Shown here piece after piece: positions 9,205-19,066 of a stretch of 64,000 nt of DNA. This stretch comes from Clostridium sp. (GTDB taxonomy: Bacteria; Bacillota; Clostridia; Lachnospirales; Lachnospiraceae): contig JAMPFU010000005.1 in NCBI GenBank assembly GCA_023664385.1, forward strand, positions 1 to 64,000, given 5' to 3'. The stretch's first letter is position 1; each line of letters opens with the position of its first letter. The translations under genes and the position numbers were made by a program. The notes under the pieces are model-generated. The model was given only the letters and a program-made list of their open reading frames with translations, was not told where the DNA came from and ran no database searches.

Positions 9205-10059
9205 ATGAATAAACAAAGACGGAAAAAACAACTGGAACGAAGGTCGCAGATTATTGTAAGGACAACATTTGCAGTAGTCATTGCCCTTATGCTGGGGATA
9301 AGCATACCACATCTTTTTACAAAAAAATACAGCTATCGGGATAAGGGGGTAGCGTGCTATCATAATGCAAGCTACGCACAGGCAATAGAGTATTTTGACG
9401 ACGCACTTTCCTGTAAACAGTGGTTTTCAAAGGAAGCTGATATTGACATTTTGATGTATAAGGCTGACTGTCATATCCGTTTAAATCAATTCCATGATGC
9501 TTATGACGCATACGGCAGGATTTTAACAGATTACAATGACAGATATTATAACCGCGACAGCATTAAGTTTTTGCAGAACCTGTCCCTTTGCCTTGAGAGC
9601 TATGCAAATGGCAATTACGGAAGCAATGCGGCTGTTTTTGCACAGGCTGTAGATAAGGGCTATACGGAAATGAGCCTTTATGCGGCAAACTGCTATGAAA
9701 AAAACGGTGACTATGAAAACATGATTCAATATTATGACATATACACGAGTATATACGGAACATCGGGAAAGATTGCGTACAAATATGCCGCCTATTACAT
9801 GCAGATAGAAGATTACAATAAGGCGCTTTCCTATATTGAGGCGCATCTTGACATAAGTGACGAGTATACGGATGATTTGTTATACCTTCGGATTATGTCC
9901 TACAGCAAATTACAAAATTACGAAAAAGCATTTTCTCTTGCAGAGGAATACATTGGAAAATATCCGAATGATGCGGCAGGGAGAGAGCTGTATGATTTTC
10001 TATACACAAGGGTAAATGTTGACACTGAGGTTGTACATGACATATACAATCTGAATTAG
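9205..10059 (+). CDS. membrane-anchored TPR protein
   Basis: 284-aa protein with a basic N-terminus, one transmembrane helix (about 18-36) and at least four tetratricopeptide-like helical repeats on the extracytoplasmic side. These include GVACYHNASYAQAIEYFDDA and KYAAYYMQIEDYNKALSYIE. TPR arrays bind proteins; the partner is unknown. The ATG lies four bases after the carboxypeptidase stop, so the two are probably translated from one message and may act together at the cell wall. Confidence 0.7.
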   Translation: MNKQRRKKQLERRSQIIVRTTFAVVIALMLGISIPHLFTKKYSYRDKGVACYHNASYAQAIEYFDDALSCKQWFSKEADIDILMYKADCHIRLNQFHDAYDAYGRILTDYNDRYYNRDSIKFLQNLSLCLESYANGNYGSNAAVFAQAVDKGYTEMSLYAANCYEKNGDYENMIQYYDIYTSIYGTSGKIAYKYAAYYMQIEDYNKALSYIEAHLDISDEYTDDLLYLRIMSYSKLQNYEKAFSLAEEYIGKYPNDAAGRELYDFLYTRVNVDTEVVHDIYNLN

Positions 10060-10136
10060 AATAGAGCTTCATACAATGACAGTGGCAATTAATTAGATAA
10101 CAATAATAATATTATGTAAAGTAATGGTGCAATATA

Positions 10137-11366
10137 ATGTATAACACAGACGAAATCACAGAAAAAATAATACTGTTAAGTGTTGACCCTGACGACGGAC
10201 AGGATATTGATGCAAATTTGGATGAGCTTGAGGAGCTTATCAAAACCGCAGGCGGAGTTGTAGTTGGAAGGATGATACAGAAAAAGGAAAGCATAGACAA
10301 AGCAACCTATATCGGTTCAGGTAAGACGCTGGAGCTAAAAGCGCTTGTGGAGGAGCTTGGAGCGACAGGGGTTTGCTCTGATGATGAGCTTAGTCCCATG
10401 CAGATTAAAAATCTTGAGGAGCTTATCGATACAAAAATTATTGACCGTACAACTGTAATACTGGATATTTTCGCATCAAGAGCCTCCACAAAGGAAGGCA
10501 AAATACAAATTGAGCTTGCACAGCTTAAATACCGTTCCTCAAGGCTTGTGGGAATGAGAAGCTCCCTGTCAAGGCTCGGCGGAGGTATCGGAACAAGGGG
10601 ACCGGGTGAAAAGAAGCTTGAGATTGACAGACGTGTAATCAAGGAGCGTATCGCACAGCTAGGAAGGGAGCTTGTGGATGTCAAGCAGCACAGAGAGGTC
10701 ATGCGCAAGCAGCGTATCAATGGAAGTCTTCCCGTAGTTGCGATTGTGGGTTATACAAATGCAGGAAAATCAACGCTTTTAAACCATCTTACCCTTGCGG
10801 GCGTTTTGGAGGAGGATAAGCTGTTTGCCACACTTGACCCTACATCAAGAAGCTATACCCTTGGCAACGGTCAGGAAATAATTATAACCGATACGGTAGG
10901 CTTTATAAAAAAGCTGCCCCATCACCTGATTAATGCATTCCGATCAACACTTGAGGAAGCAAAATATGCGGATATTATTCTCCATGTTGTTGATATTTCC
11001 AACCCAAATGCAGATGAGCAGATTGCTACGGTATATGATACCTTAGGCAGACTCGGCATACAGGATAAGCCTATCATAACTGCCTTTAACAAGATTGATA
11101 AGGTCGAGCAGATGCCTGTCATAAAGGACTGTAAGGCGGATGAGACTGTTTATATTGCCGCAAAGCAGGAAAAGGGATTTGATAAGCTGTCGGCTGTAAT
11201 TGAAGCAGAGGTTTTAAAGAGCAGGAATTACATTGAAAGGCTGATTTCTTACAATGATGCAGGAATGATTAACCGTATCAGAAAATCGGGAACGATATTA
11301 GAGGAAGACTACAGAGAGGACGGTATATATATCAGAGCCTATGCGGATAAAACGATTGATATATAG
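10137..11366 (+). CDS. hflX: ribosome-associated GTPase HflX
   Basis: 409-aa GTPase that binds and splits 50S-containing ribosomes under stress. The N-terminal HflX domain includes the glycine-rich stretch LGGGIGTRGPGE (about 147-158). The G domain has GYTNAGKS (205-212), DTVGF and FNKID. The length fits the shorter Firmicute HflX form. A second ribosome-directed GTPase thus lies 2 kb downstream of the TetM-like fusion. It is separated from the TPR gene by 77 bp of AT-rich DNA, which may hold a promoter, and from the methyltransferase gene by 8 bp. Confidence 0.93.
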   Translation: MYNTDEITEKIILLSVDPDDGQDIDANLDELEELIKTAGGVVVGRMIQKKESIDKATYIGSGKTLELKALVEELGATGVCSDDELSPMQIKNLEELIDTKIIDRTTVILDIFASRASTKEGKIQIELAQLKYRSSRLVGMRSSLSRLGGGIGTRGPGEKKLEIDRRVIKERIAQLGRELVDVKQHREVMRKQRINGSLPVVAIVGYTNAGKSTLLNHLTLAGVLEEDKLFATLDPTSRSYTLGNGQEIIITDTVGFIKKLPHHLINAFRSTLEEAKYADIILHVVDISNPNADEQIATVYDTLGRLGIQDKPIITAFNKIDKVEQMPVIKDCKADETVYIAAKQEKGFDKLSAVIEAEVLKSRNYIERLISYNDAGMINRIRKSGTILEEDYREDGIYIRAYADKTIDI

Positions 11367-11374
11367 CTATTTTT

Positions 11375-12796
11375 ATGGAATTACCAAAGACATTTGAAGC
11401 AAATATGAGAGCGCTTCTTGGTGACGAATATGAGAAGTATGAAAAATGCCTCGATAAGCCTATGTTTCATGGCATACGAATTAATACCATGAAAATCAGT
11501 GTTTCGGACTTTCTTAAAATAAATCCGTTTCACTTAAAAGCCGTACCATGGTGTGAAAACGGCTTTTATTATGATGAAACGCTTGATAAACCCTCCAAGC
11601 ATCCCTATTACTATGCAGGGCTTTATTATATTCAGGAGCCAAGCGCTATGACGCCTGCAAACGTGCTTCCGGTATGTGAGCATGACAAGGTTTTAGATTT
11701 ATGCGCGGCGCCCGGCGGCAAGTCAACGGAGCTTGGAGCAAAATTAAAGGGTACGGGACTTTTGGTTTCCAACGACATAAGCGCTTCAAGGGCAAAGGCA
11801 CTGCTGAAAAATATTGAGCTGTTCGGTATAGGAAATGCGCTTGTCATAAGTGAAGCACCCCATAAGCTGAAGGACCGTTTTTTTGAATTTTTTGACAAAA
11901 TATTGATTGACGCCCCATGCTCGGGGGAGGGCATGTTCCGTAAATCAGCCTCTATGGTTACGGCATGGACTGATGATAAAAACGAAAGCTTTGCAAAGCT
12001 GCAGAGGGAAATTGTCGGTTATGCCGTTGATATGCTAAAGCCCAGCGGCAAGCTTGTTTATTCTACCTGTACATTTTCACCCATGGAAAATGAGCAGTCG
12101 GTTGAGTATATGCTTTCATTAGATGAAAGACTCTCTCTCTGTGAATTTGACAGCTGGGAGGAATTTGACGGAGGACATCCTGAGTGGGGAAATACAAATA
12201 ATGCCGACCTAAAAAAATGTGTCAGGCTTTGGCCTCACAGATTGGAGGGAGAGGGACATTTCGTGTGCCTTGTAAAAAAGGGTAATGGAAGCAAAAACGA
12301 TTGTTCCGAACATAATAATGCGGCTTATGGCTTTGAAAAAAATGATAAAGCAACGCATGACATAGGTTCCTATCAAATAAGGGCTTCAAGGCTTCCCGAT
12401 GAGGTAACTGAATTTTTTAAAGGAATGAATTGCACCTTTGATTTTTCACGCTTTGAGGTTTCTCAGGACAAGCTTTATTATATACCTGCATGCTTTCCTG
12501 AGGTTCGGGGACTTCGGATATTGCGCTGTGGTCTTTTTGTTGGTGAGATAAAGAAAAACCGCTTTGAGCCAAGCCAGGCATTTGCAATGTGGCTTACAGG
12601 TGATGATTACAAAAATACTGTTCAGTTATCCTGTGACGATATCAGGGTAACAAAATACTTAAAGGGCGAGACGATAGAAGCAGAGGGCAAAAATGGCTGG
12701 GCGCTCGTTTTGGTTGACGGCTATCCTTTAGGCTGGGGAAAGCTGAATAGCGGCGTCTTAAAAAATAAATATCTTCCGGGATGGAGACTTACTTAA
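11375..12796 (+). CDS. RsmF/NOP2-type RNA m5C methyltransferase
   Basis: 473-aa SAM-dependent cytosine-5 methyltransferase of the NOL1/NOP2/Sun family. SAM site VLDLCAAPGGKSTE (about 107-120). Catalytic cysteines are in DAPCSGEGMF (motif VI) and STCTFSPMENE (motif IV). The C-terminal extension (GLRILRCGLFVGEIKKNRFEPSQAFAM) is typical of RsmF-like proteins, which methylate 16S rRNA; the exact target base cannot be assigned. Starts 8 bp after hflX, so likely the same transcript. Confidence 0.88.
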   Translation: MELPKTFEANMRALLGDEYEKYEKCLDKPMFHGIRINTMKISVSDFLKINPFHLKAVPWCENGFYYDETLDKPSKHPYYYAGLYYIQEPSAMTPANVLPVCEHDKVLDLCAAPGGKSTELGAKLKGTGLLVSNDISASRAKALLKNIELFGIGNALVISEAPHKLKDRFFEFFDKILIDAPCSGEGMFRKSASMVTAWTDDKNESFAKLQREIVGYAVDMLKPSGKLVYSTCTFSPMENEQSVEYMLSLDERLSLCEFDSWEEFDGGHPEWGNTNNADLKKCVRLWPHRLEGEGHFVCLVKKGNGSKNDCSEHNNAAYGFEKNDKATHDIGSYQIRASRLPDEVTEFFKGMNCTFDFSRFEVSQDKLYYIPACFPEVRGLRILRCGLFVGEIKKNRFEPSQAFAMWLTGDDYKNTVQLSCDDIRVTKYLKGETIEAEGKNGWALVLVDGYPLGWGKLNSGVLKNKYLPGWRLT

Positions 12797-13372
12797 ATGA
12801 AAAAGCATGAAAAGGGTGAATATGGTTATCTGAAATATTATAGGCTGGGTAAGCTGATTGGCGTCATTGTATTTGCGGCAATGATTGAATTTATTGTTAT
12901 CACAATGCTGCTTTTGTGGGGCTCGACAAGCAGGGTTATTGTAGTTTTTGCAATCCTTTTGGCGCTTCCCCTTGCAAAGTTTTTTATTGCATTTATCATG
13001 TGCGTAACATTTAAGCCCCTTGCTGAGGAGGATTACAAAAGCATCAGGGACGGAATTAAAAATGAACATGGAATCCTGCTTTATGATGTTGCCATTTCAA
13101 GATATGAGGGCATGCGGTTTTATCAGTCCATATGTGTAAAAAACGGAAAACTATGTGCCCTTGCGATGGACAAGCACTTTGACGAAACCAAAAAGGACTA
13201 TGAAAAATGGCTTGCGGGCTGTATTTCCGACAGCAAATACAATTATTCCATCTATGTTTTTTCCGATGTAAGGGCATATATCAAAAAGGCAGACTCCATA
13301 AGCGAGGCAAATGACAGAAACAGGAGCATCGATAAGCATATAGCAAAAACAATTTTAGAGATGAGCATATAG
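12797..13372 (+). CDS. hypothetical membrane protein
   Basis: 191-aa protein I cannot assign to a family. Two transmembrane helices (about residues 15-37 and 43-68) are followed by a soluble domain with YKSIRDGIKNEHGILLYDV and a mixed alpha/beta pattern that could resemble a nuclease-like or NERD-like fold; this is only an impression. The ATG directly follows the stop of the methyltransferase, so translation is coupled. An 80-bp gap follows. Confidence 0.6.
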   Translation: MKKHEKGEYGYLKYYRLGKLIGVIVFAAMIEFIVITMLLLWGSTSRVIVVFAILLALPLAKFFIAFIMCVTFKPLAEEDYKSIRDGIKNEHGILLYDVAISRYEGMRFYQSICVKNGKLCALAMDKHFDETKKDYEKWLAGCISDSKYNYSIYVFSDVRAYIKKADSISEANDRNRSIDKHIAKTILEMSI

Positions 13373-13452
13373 GGGAATAGGCAGGCATACGTTAGGTAAA
13401 CGGTTTCTAAATAGCGATTCTAATAGGTTGTAATTACAAATAAGGGTATGAT

Positions 13453-14511
13453 ATGAGAGAACTTAGGATTTTAGCAAATGATGCAGGGCAAAGATTAAAT
13501 AAATATCTTATGAAATATTTAGATGCTGCACCTTCCTCATTTGTATACAAGATGCTTCGTAAAAAGAATATTACATTAAACGGCAAAAAGGCGGCGGGAG
13601 ATGAGATACTTGCTGACAATGACATTGTAACGCTTTTTTTGTCCGAGGAAACAATCGGTAAATTTAAAAAGCAGACAGATAGTACAGGTGCAGGATTTGA
13701 CAGGAAAAGCAGACCGGCAAATACGAAAAATCAAAATTTCAATCAACTTGCTGTTTTGTACAAAACAAGTGACATTCTTGCAGTCCACAAGGATGCAGGG
13801 GTACTTTCACAAAAAGCAAAGGCAGATGATTACAGCATAAATGAGATGATAGCCGATTACTGTCAAAAAGAGGGGCTTGTACCCTCGGGCAGCACCTTTA
13901 AGCCCTCCGTGTGCAACCGCTTAGACAGAAATACGTCGGGTATTATCCTTGCAGGAATTTCCCTGAAGGGAAGCCAGTACCTGTCAAGAATTTTAAGGAC
14001 AAGAGAGGTTGAAAAATATTATTTTGCTGTTGTGAAGGGCTTGCTGGATCAGGAGACGGAGCAGAAGGCATATATCAAAAAGGACAGCGATAAAAATGTG
14101 TCTGAAATTGTAAGTGCAGATGTATTTGAAAAAAACGCCACAATAAATGACGCTGTTATAAAAGGGAAAACGCAAAAAAGCTATTTGCGAAAAAAGGATT
14201 ATGATTATATTGAAACATATTTTACCCCGCTAAGCAGCAACGGAACTTATACCCTTCTTAAAATCCACTTGATTACGGGAAAATCCCATCAGATAAGGGC
14301 AGGGCTTCGTGCACTTGGACATCCTGTAATCGGGGACGTTAAGTATGGCGATGCGTCTGTTAATGCTTATTTTAGGAATAAATATGGATTAAAAAGCCAG
14401 CTTCTTCATGCGGGACAGGTAATTTTGCCTGATAAAACCGTAATCGACGACCCGCTGCCGAAGCTGTTTCGGGATATATGCGAAGGCGAGCATTTGAGGT
14501 ATCATATGTAA
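13453..14511 (+). CDS. RluA-family pseudouridine synthase with S4 domain
   Basis: 352-aa rRNA pseudouridine synthase. An N-terminal S4 RNA-binding domain (about 1-75, LNKYLMKYLDAAPSSFVYKMLRKK) precedes the catalytic domain. The catalytic Asp lies in CNRLDRNTSGIIL, and the conserved GKSHQIRAGLRALGHPVIGD follows. It is most like RluC, but the exact sites are not decidable from sequence alone. A second RluA-family member lies at 45403-46335. Confidence 0.87.
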   Translation: MRELRILANDAGQRLNKYLMKYLDAAPSSFVYKMLRKKNITLNGKKAAGDEILADNDIVTLFLSEETIGKFKKQTDSTGAGFDRKSRPANTKNQNFNQLAVLYKTSDILAVHKDAGVLSQKAKADDYSINEMIADYCQKEGLVPSGSTFKPSVCNRLDRNTSGIILAGISLKGSQYLSRILRTREVEKYYFAVVKGLLDQETEQKAYIKKDSDKNVSEIVSADVFEKNATINDAVIKGKTQKSYLRKKDYDYIETYFTPLSSNGTYTLLKIHLITGKSHQIRAGLRALGHPVIGDVKYGDASVNAYFRNKYGLKSQLLHAGQVILPDKTVIDDPLPKLFRDICEGEHLRYHM

Positions 14512-14597
14512 TGCGTTTGGAGGCACAGGTGGAAAAAATTGTAACAGGAATTAGTAATATTATATAGTCAAAGTGTTAAGAAAGGACGGAAAATAAT

Positions 14598-15071
14598 ATG
14601 GAAAAAAGCGAAAGAATAAAGATTGATTTGTTTCCGTTAGAAAAAATGGTATTTGATGGAAAAGAGATATGCCTTGGAGACAATAAACAACATATTATGA
14701 AATTGTTAGGTAATCCGGAAAACATTTTCTTGCAATATGGAGGCGAAACATGGCGTCACTATTATTATGATTCAGAATTGGCATTAGATTATGATAAAAA
14801 CGGCAATCTTGAATTTATAGAATTCCTTGCAGGACATGAAGGATTATTGAAGCCATATATTTATGGTGTATCTGCATTTGATATTAATATGAATGAATTA
14901 GTTACTATTTTGTCTGAATACAACAATGATATTATTGATGATAGCGAATCTGATTCCTATGGTTTTTTGGGCATTAGTGTTGGAATATGGAAGGATGATG
15001 ATAATGAGGATGACGATTATTGGACAACAATTGGAATTGGAATAAAAGATTATTACACATACGATTGTTGA
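14598..15071 (+). CDS. small acidic protein, possible immunity protein
   Basis: 157 aa, rich in Asp, Glu and aromatic residues, with no signal peptide or membrane helix. Conserved-looking pieces are HIMKLLGNPENIF and LALDYDKNGNLEFIEFLAG, the latter typical of small immunity-like proteins found beside polymorphic toxins. No toxin gene is visible nearby. Ribosome binding site AAGAAAGGA upstream. Family not identified; the immunity idea is inference from composition and from the next gene. Confidence 0.55.
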   Translation: MEKSERIKIDLFPLEKMVFDGKEICLGDNKQHIMKLLGNPENIFLQYGGETWRHYYYDSELALDYDKNGNLEFIEFLAGHEGLLKPYIYGVSAFDINMNELVTILSEYNNDIIDDSESDSYGFLGISVGIWKDDDNEDDDYWTTIGIGIKDYYTYDC

Positions 15072-15175
15072 AATTGTACCGTATCTGGCTGATCCTGATT
15101 AACAGCTAAATTAGTACATATCTCATAAGAAAGGGAAATAGATGTTTTCGTCTTTGAACAGTATGGAATTTTGAG

Positions 15176-15484
15176 ATGAATAAAGAATTTTTAAACCGTT
15201 TTATTTTGCAAATTGAAGAATTAAAAAAAGCGGATGGAAACACAATCGTTTATGATGAACGAGGATCGTATCATAAAGCAGCGTATATTGAAGCTGTAAT
15301 ATCAGACGCAATGGAGCTTATAAAATATGGAGAGAGCGAAATTGCATTAGAAAATATGCTTGAAAATCTAAATGAGGTAGGAATCATGCTTGATATAGAT
15401 ACGGTTATTTTAGCACGAAAGGCATTTGGGGAAACGATCTCTCCTTATATTGATGATTTATTGGAAACAATGACCTGTAAGTGA
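15176..15484 (+). CDS. small helical protein, possible immunity protein
   Basis: 102-aa, probably all-helical protein. The pattern ELIKYGESEIALENMLENLNEVGIMLD resembles the core of small MafI-like immunity proteins, which use YGE..LALE..L-type helices. This is a by-eye resemblance with no search behind it. It sits 104 bp after another immunity-like gene and before recU, with no toxin in sight. The start follows a weak GAGATG context. Confidence 0.5.
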   Translation: MNKEFLNRFILQIEELKKADGNTIVYDERGSYHKAAYIEAVISDAMELIKYGESEIALENMLENLNEVGIMLDIDTVILARKAFGETISPYIDDLLETMTCK

Positions 15485-15585
15485 TATAGTATATGAAATT
15501 TTGTGCATAAGGTTATCCGGCTAAATTTGTGAATAATAAAAGCTTATTTTCGCTTTTGCACATTACAATATTTTTAGGAGAAAAT

Positions 15586-16116
15586 ATGGCAACGTGGAAT
15601 TCAAGAGGTCTCAGGGGTTCGACCCTTGAGGAGCTTATCAACCATACAAATGAATTATACAGGGAAAAGGGACTTGGTCTTGTACAGAAAATCCCCACAC
15701 CGATTACACCTGTTAAAATAGACAAGGAAAACGGCAACATTTCCCTTGCTTATTTTGAGAAGGACTCAACCGTTGACTACATAGGGGTTGTGCAGGGGGT
15801 TCCGATCTGCTTTGACGCAAAGGAATGTGCGACGGACACCTTCAATATGCGGAACATACATGAACATCAGATTGCGTTTATGCGTGATTTTGAAAAGCAG
15901 CAGGGTATCAGCTTTCTCATTATCATGTTTACGGCAAGAAATGATTTTTACTATATGCGCTTTTCCGAGCTTGATGAATACATAAAACGGATAAAACAGG
16001 GGCATCCTAAGAATTTTAAGTATGAGGAGCTTTCTGACGAGTATTTCATAAGGCAGGAGCAGGGAGCCTTAGTTCACTATTTAAAGGGCTTACAATTAGA
16101 TTTAAAGGAGAGATAA
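15586..16116 (+). CDS. recU: RecU-like Holliday junction resolvase
   Basis: 176-aa structure-specific nuclease of the RecU family, which cuts Holliday junctions in Firmicutes. The N-terminal WNSRGLRGSTLEELI corresponds to the RecU GxRG...E motif. The PD-(D/E)xK-like core is DYIGVVQGVPICFDAKEC. I chose the ATG at 15586 because TAGGAGAAA lies just before it; the frame is open back to 15529. No PBP1 gene (ponA), the usual partner, is adjacent; nadE follows after one base. Confidence 0.8.
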   Translation: MATWNSRGLRGSTLEELINHTNELYREKGLGLVQKIPTPITPVKIDKENGNISLAYFEKDSTVDYIGVVQGVPICFDAKECATDTFNMRNIHEHQIAFMRDFEKQQGISFLIIMFTARNDFYYMRFSELDEYIKRIKQGHPKNFKYEELSDEYFIRQEQGALVHYLKGLQLDLKER

Positions 16117-16117
16117 T

Positions 16118-18079
16118 ATGTTTGATTATTACAGGGTATGTACAGCGGTGCCTGACGTAAAGGTTGCAGACGTGGAATATAATACGGAACGTATTTTGGA
16201 TATGATAAATAAGGCAGGAAATAAGGAGGCTGACGTCATATGCTTTCCTGAGCTTTGCATCACAGGCTATACGTGTGCCGATTTATTTTTTCAGGAAATT
16301 CTCCTTGAAAAATGCAGGGAGGCAGTGGGACGTATACTGCGGGAAACCAAGGACCTTGACATGGTAATTGCCATAGGCGCACCATGCAAAATTGAGCATC
16401 AGCTTTTTAACAGTGCATATATTTTACACAAGGGAAGGATATGCGGTATCAATATTAAGTCCTTCATCCCGAATTATAACGAGTTTTATGAGAAACGGTG
16501 GTTTTCCTATGCAGGCGACCTTGAGAGTGAGGAGATAATTTCCTCTGACGCAGCCTATGGCGTGGACGACTATGTTGTGCCTGTAGGAAACAACATCATA
16601 TATAATTTTGGCGGAAGACTTATTGTAGGTGCTGAAATATGTGAGGATATGTGGGCGCCGATATCGCCGTCAACCTGGCAGACCGTTTCAGGCGCAGAGC
16701 TTATTTTAAATCTTTCTGCAAGCAATGATACCATAGGAAAGCGTGAATTTAGACGAAATCTTGTAAAGAGCAAGTCCGTATCACTGATGTGTACCTATGT
16801 ATATACTTCAGCAGGAGCGGGTGAGTCGACAACAGATTTGGTTTTTTCAGGACATTCCATGATTGTTGAAAACGGACGTGTCCTAAAAGAAAATGAAACC
16901 ATTGCAGACAATGATTATATGCTTGTCTGCGATATTGACATGGGAAAAATACGGGCTGACAGGCTGAAGGGCAAAACCTATAAGGACGCTTACTCCGCCT
17001 ATTGTAAAAACAATGACATCAGGGAAATTTATGTAAGAGATACAGGGCTTGGCTCTGACGGAAGTCTTTACGGCATTTTGCGTCATCCGTTTATTCCTGA
17101 AAATGAAAACAAGCGTCTTGCACGCTGCAACGATATATTTAAAATGCAGGTAAGCGGACTTGCCAAGCGTCTTAGCGTTACAGGAGGAAAAATGGTTGTA
17201 GGCGTATCAGGCGGCATGGACTCAACCCTTACGCTTCTTGTGTGTGCAAAAACCTTAAAGGAGCTTGGGCTTCCAATGAGCAACCTTGTTGGAATCACAA
17301 TGCCCGCATTTGGAACAAGCGACAGAACCTATCATAATTCACTGAAGCTTATGGAAACCTTTGGAATTGAAACGAAAACCATTTCCATTAAGGAGGCATG
17401 TCTTAGGCATTATGCGGATATTGGACATGACGTGGAAATAAAGGATGTAACCTTTGAAAACGTGCAGGCAAGGGAACGGACGCAGGTGCTTATGGACTAT
17501 GCAAATAAGATAGGCGCAATCGTGGTAGGAACGGGAGATTTAAGCGAGCTTGCCCTTGGCTGGTGTACCTACAACGCAGATCAGATGAGTATGTACGGCG
17601 TAAATGCAAGCATACCGAAAACACTTGTGAAATGGATGATTGACAGCGTCATTTGCCATGATATTTTCCCTGAAAGCACAGAGGTGCTTCGTGACATTAT
17701 TGCGACCCCGATAAGTCCTGAGCTTCTTCCACCTGACAAGAATGGAAATATTGCTCAAAAAACGGAGGATTTTGTAGGACCGTATGAGCTTCACGATTTC
17801 TTTATGTACTATATTATTAGATACGGCTTTGCGCCTAAGAAGATTTACCATATGGCTGTGAGGGCATTTGACGGCTTCTATGACGATAAAACAATACTGA
17901 AATGGTTAAAGACCTTTTACAAAAGATTTTTCTCACAGCAGTTTAAGAGAAGCTGTATGCCTGACGGCGTAAAGGTGGGAAGCGTATGCCTTTCCCCGAG
18001 GGGAGACTGGCGTATGCCAAGTGACGCTTCGGCAAATGTGTGGCTGCGTGAGCTTGAGGAGATTAAACTAACATTGTGA
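16118..18079 (+). CDS. nadE: glutamine-dependent NAD+ synthetase
   Basis: 653-aa two-domain enzyme making NAD+ from deamido-NAD+ with glutamine as ammonia source. The N-terminal nitrilase-type glutaminase domain shows the triad Glu in CFPELCITGYT, Lys near the IPNYNEFYEKRWF segment and Cys in GAEICEDMWAP. The C-terminal ATP-pyrophosphatase domain carries GVSGGMDSTLT (about 365-375) and GTGDLSELALGW. The length matches the long glutamine-dependent form. It begins one base after recU and is probably co-transcribed with it. Confidence 0.94.
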   Translation: MFDYYRVCTAVPDVKVADVEYNTERILDMINKAGNKEADVICFPELCITGYTCADLFFQEILLEKCREAVGRILRETKDLDMVIAIGAPCKIEHQLFNSAYILHKGRICGINIKSFIPNYNEFYEKRWFSYAGDLESEEIISSDAAYGVDDYVVPVGNNIIYNFGGRLIVGAEICEDMWAPISPSTWQTVSGAELILNLSASNDTIGKREFRRNLVKSKSVSLMCTYVYTSAGAGESTTDLVFSGHSMIVENGRVLKENETIADNDYMLVCDIDMGKIRADRLKGKTYKDAYSAYCKNNDIREIYVRDTGLGSDGSLYGILRHPFIPENENKRLARCNDIFKMQVSGLAKRLSVTGGKMVVGVSGGMDSTLTLLVCAKTLKELGLPMSNLVGITMPAFGTSDRTYHNSLKLMETFGIETKTISIKEACLRHYADIGHDVEIKDVTFENVQARERTQVLMDYANKIGAIVVGTGDLSELALGWCTYNADQMSMYGVNASIPKTLVKWMIDSVICHDIFPESTEVLRDIIATPISPELLPPDKNGNIAQKTEDFVGPYELHDFFMYYIIRYGFAPKKIYHMAVRAFDGFYDDKTILKWLKTFYKRFFSQQFKRSCMPDGVKVGSVCLSPRGDWRMPSDASANVWLRELEEIKLTL

Positions 18080-18095
18080 GGAAAAATTTACATTG

Positions 18096-18764
18096 ATGAA
18101 AAAAGAATACAACATAACTATCAGCAAAGCTTTCTTTTTGACGGCTGCATATTTTGGAATAATGCTGTTCTATACATTTTTAGATGTTGCATTTTGGAGA
18201 AAAATCGCTCCGAAATATTCAAATGTACTGAACATGATTACCATATCAATATGTATCGTTTGCTTCATCTTGCTACTAAAGAAAACAGGCTATGAGCTGC
18301 AATTATTGTCCAATATAACTTTTATGGGAATTATTTTAGCCGTTTGTTGCTCCGTATTGTTTTTTCTGCTGCTGGATAAATGCTTGGACCCTGTTTTTGA
18401 AAGCATGTTCCCTCAAAGCGAACAAGACTATCAGCAAACAATTCAGAGCTTGATAACAGCACCAATAACAAGCTTAATTCAGGTATGCCTTCTTGCTCCT
18501 GTTATTGAAGAAATACTTATGAGGGGCGTTGTTTTAGGCGGTTTAAAGCATACATATGGAATTTTAAGAGCGTTAATTATTTCTTCTGCTTTGTTCGGTT
18601 TACTGCATTTTAACATGGTACAGACCTTGTCGGCTTTTGTGTGTGGTATTGTTTTAGGACTGCTTTATATAAAAACAAACTGTATATTTTGCTGTATTCT
18701 TGCACATTGTGGTTATAATTTAATTTCATATTGTGTTTTAATTTTGCCTTATATAAATAAATAG
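18096..18764 (+). CDS. CPBP-family intramembrane protease
   Basis: 222-aa membrane protein of the CPBP (Abi/Rce1-like) family with about six to eight hydrophobic segments. Motif 1 is PVIEEILMRGVVLG, giving the catalytic Glu pair and Arg; motif 2 is LFGLLHF, giving His. Family members act as membrane proteases or in bacteriocin self-immunity; the role here is unknown. The ATG at 18096 is preceded in frame by a TTG. Its TAG stop is formed by the first bases of a MITE-like terminal repeat (18762-18778), so the original C-terminus may have been altered. Confidence 0.75.
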   Translation: MKKEYNITISKAFFLTAAYFGIMLFYTFLDVAFWRKIAPKYSNVLNMITISICIVCFILLLKKTGYELQLLSNITFMGIILAVCCSVLFFLLLDKCLDPVFESMFPQSEQDYQQTIQSLITAPITSLIQVCLLAPVIEEILMRGVVLGGLKHTYGILRALIISSALFGLLHFNMVQTLSAFVCGIVLGLLYIKTNCIFCCILAHCGYNLISYCVLILPYINK

Positions 18765-18778
18765 GCAATTGCGAAACT
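18762..18778 (+). repeat. MITE-like end repeat, single arm
   Basis: TAGGCAATTGCGAAACT is nearly identical to the ends of two palindromic elements at 20377-20475 and 50920-50971. Here only one arm is evident; no matching right arm was found in the following 250 bp. It is probably a truncated copy that supplies the stop codon of the preceding gene. Confidence 0.55.
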
Positions 18779-19066
18779 ATGTTTTTTAGATAATACGTTG
18801 TGCAAAATGTATAATTCAATGCATGGTATGTCGCACGTAACGGTACTAAGCTCGAAAATACTTCGCTAAGTACCGACGGCATGCTTGATTTTGGATGGAA
18901 ATAAGCATATCCACAGAATACAAGATAAATGTGGAGATAATATTTGCCACAAGAGGGCTTGTATTAAATTATTAGGAATTTTAACCTAGAAGATACGAGA
19001 GTGCTTATTAACACTATATGTATTAAATTATCAAGAATATTAACAATAAATATTAGGAGGTTTTTA
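18765..19066. other. 302-bp intergenic region
   Basis: Starts inside the single-arm MITE-like repeat. It also has an imperfect inverted repeat around 18847-18881 (GGTACTAAGC...GCTAAGTACC-like arms), which could form a hairpin. No gene was found. It ends with a good AGGAGG ribosome binding site for the next gene. Confidence 0.4.

Noticed and set aside
13453..14511. Naming the first RluA-family gene rluC
   Set aside because: Family membership is clear, but target specificity cannot be assigned without comparison.
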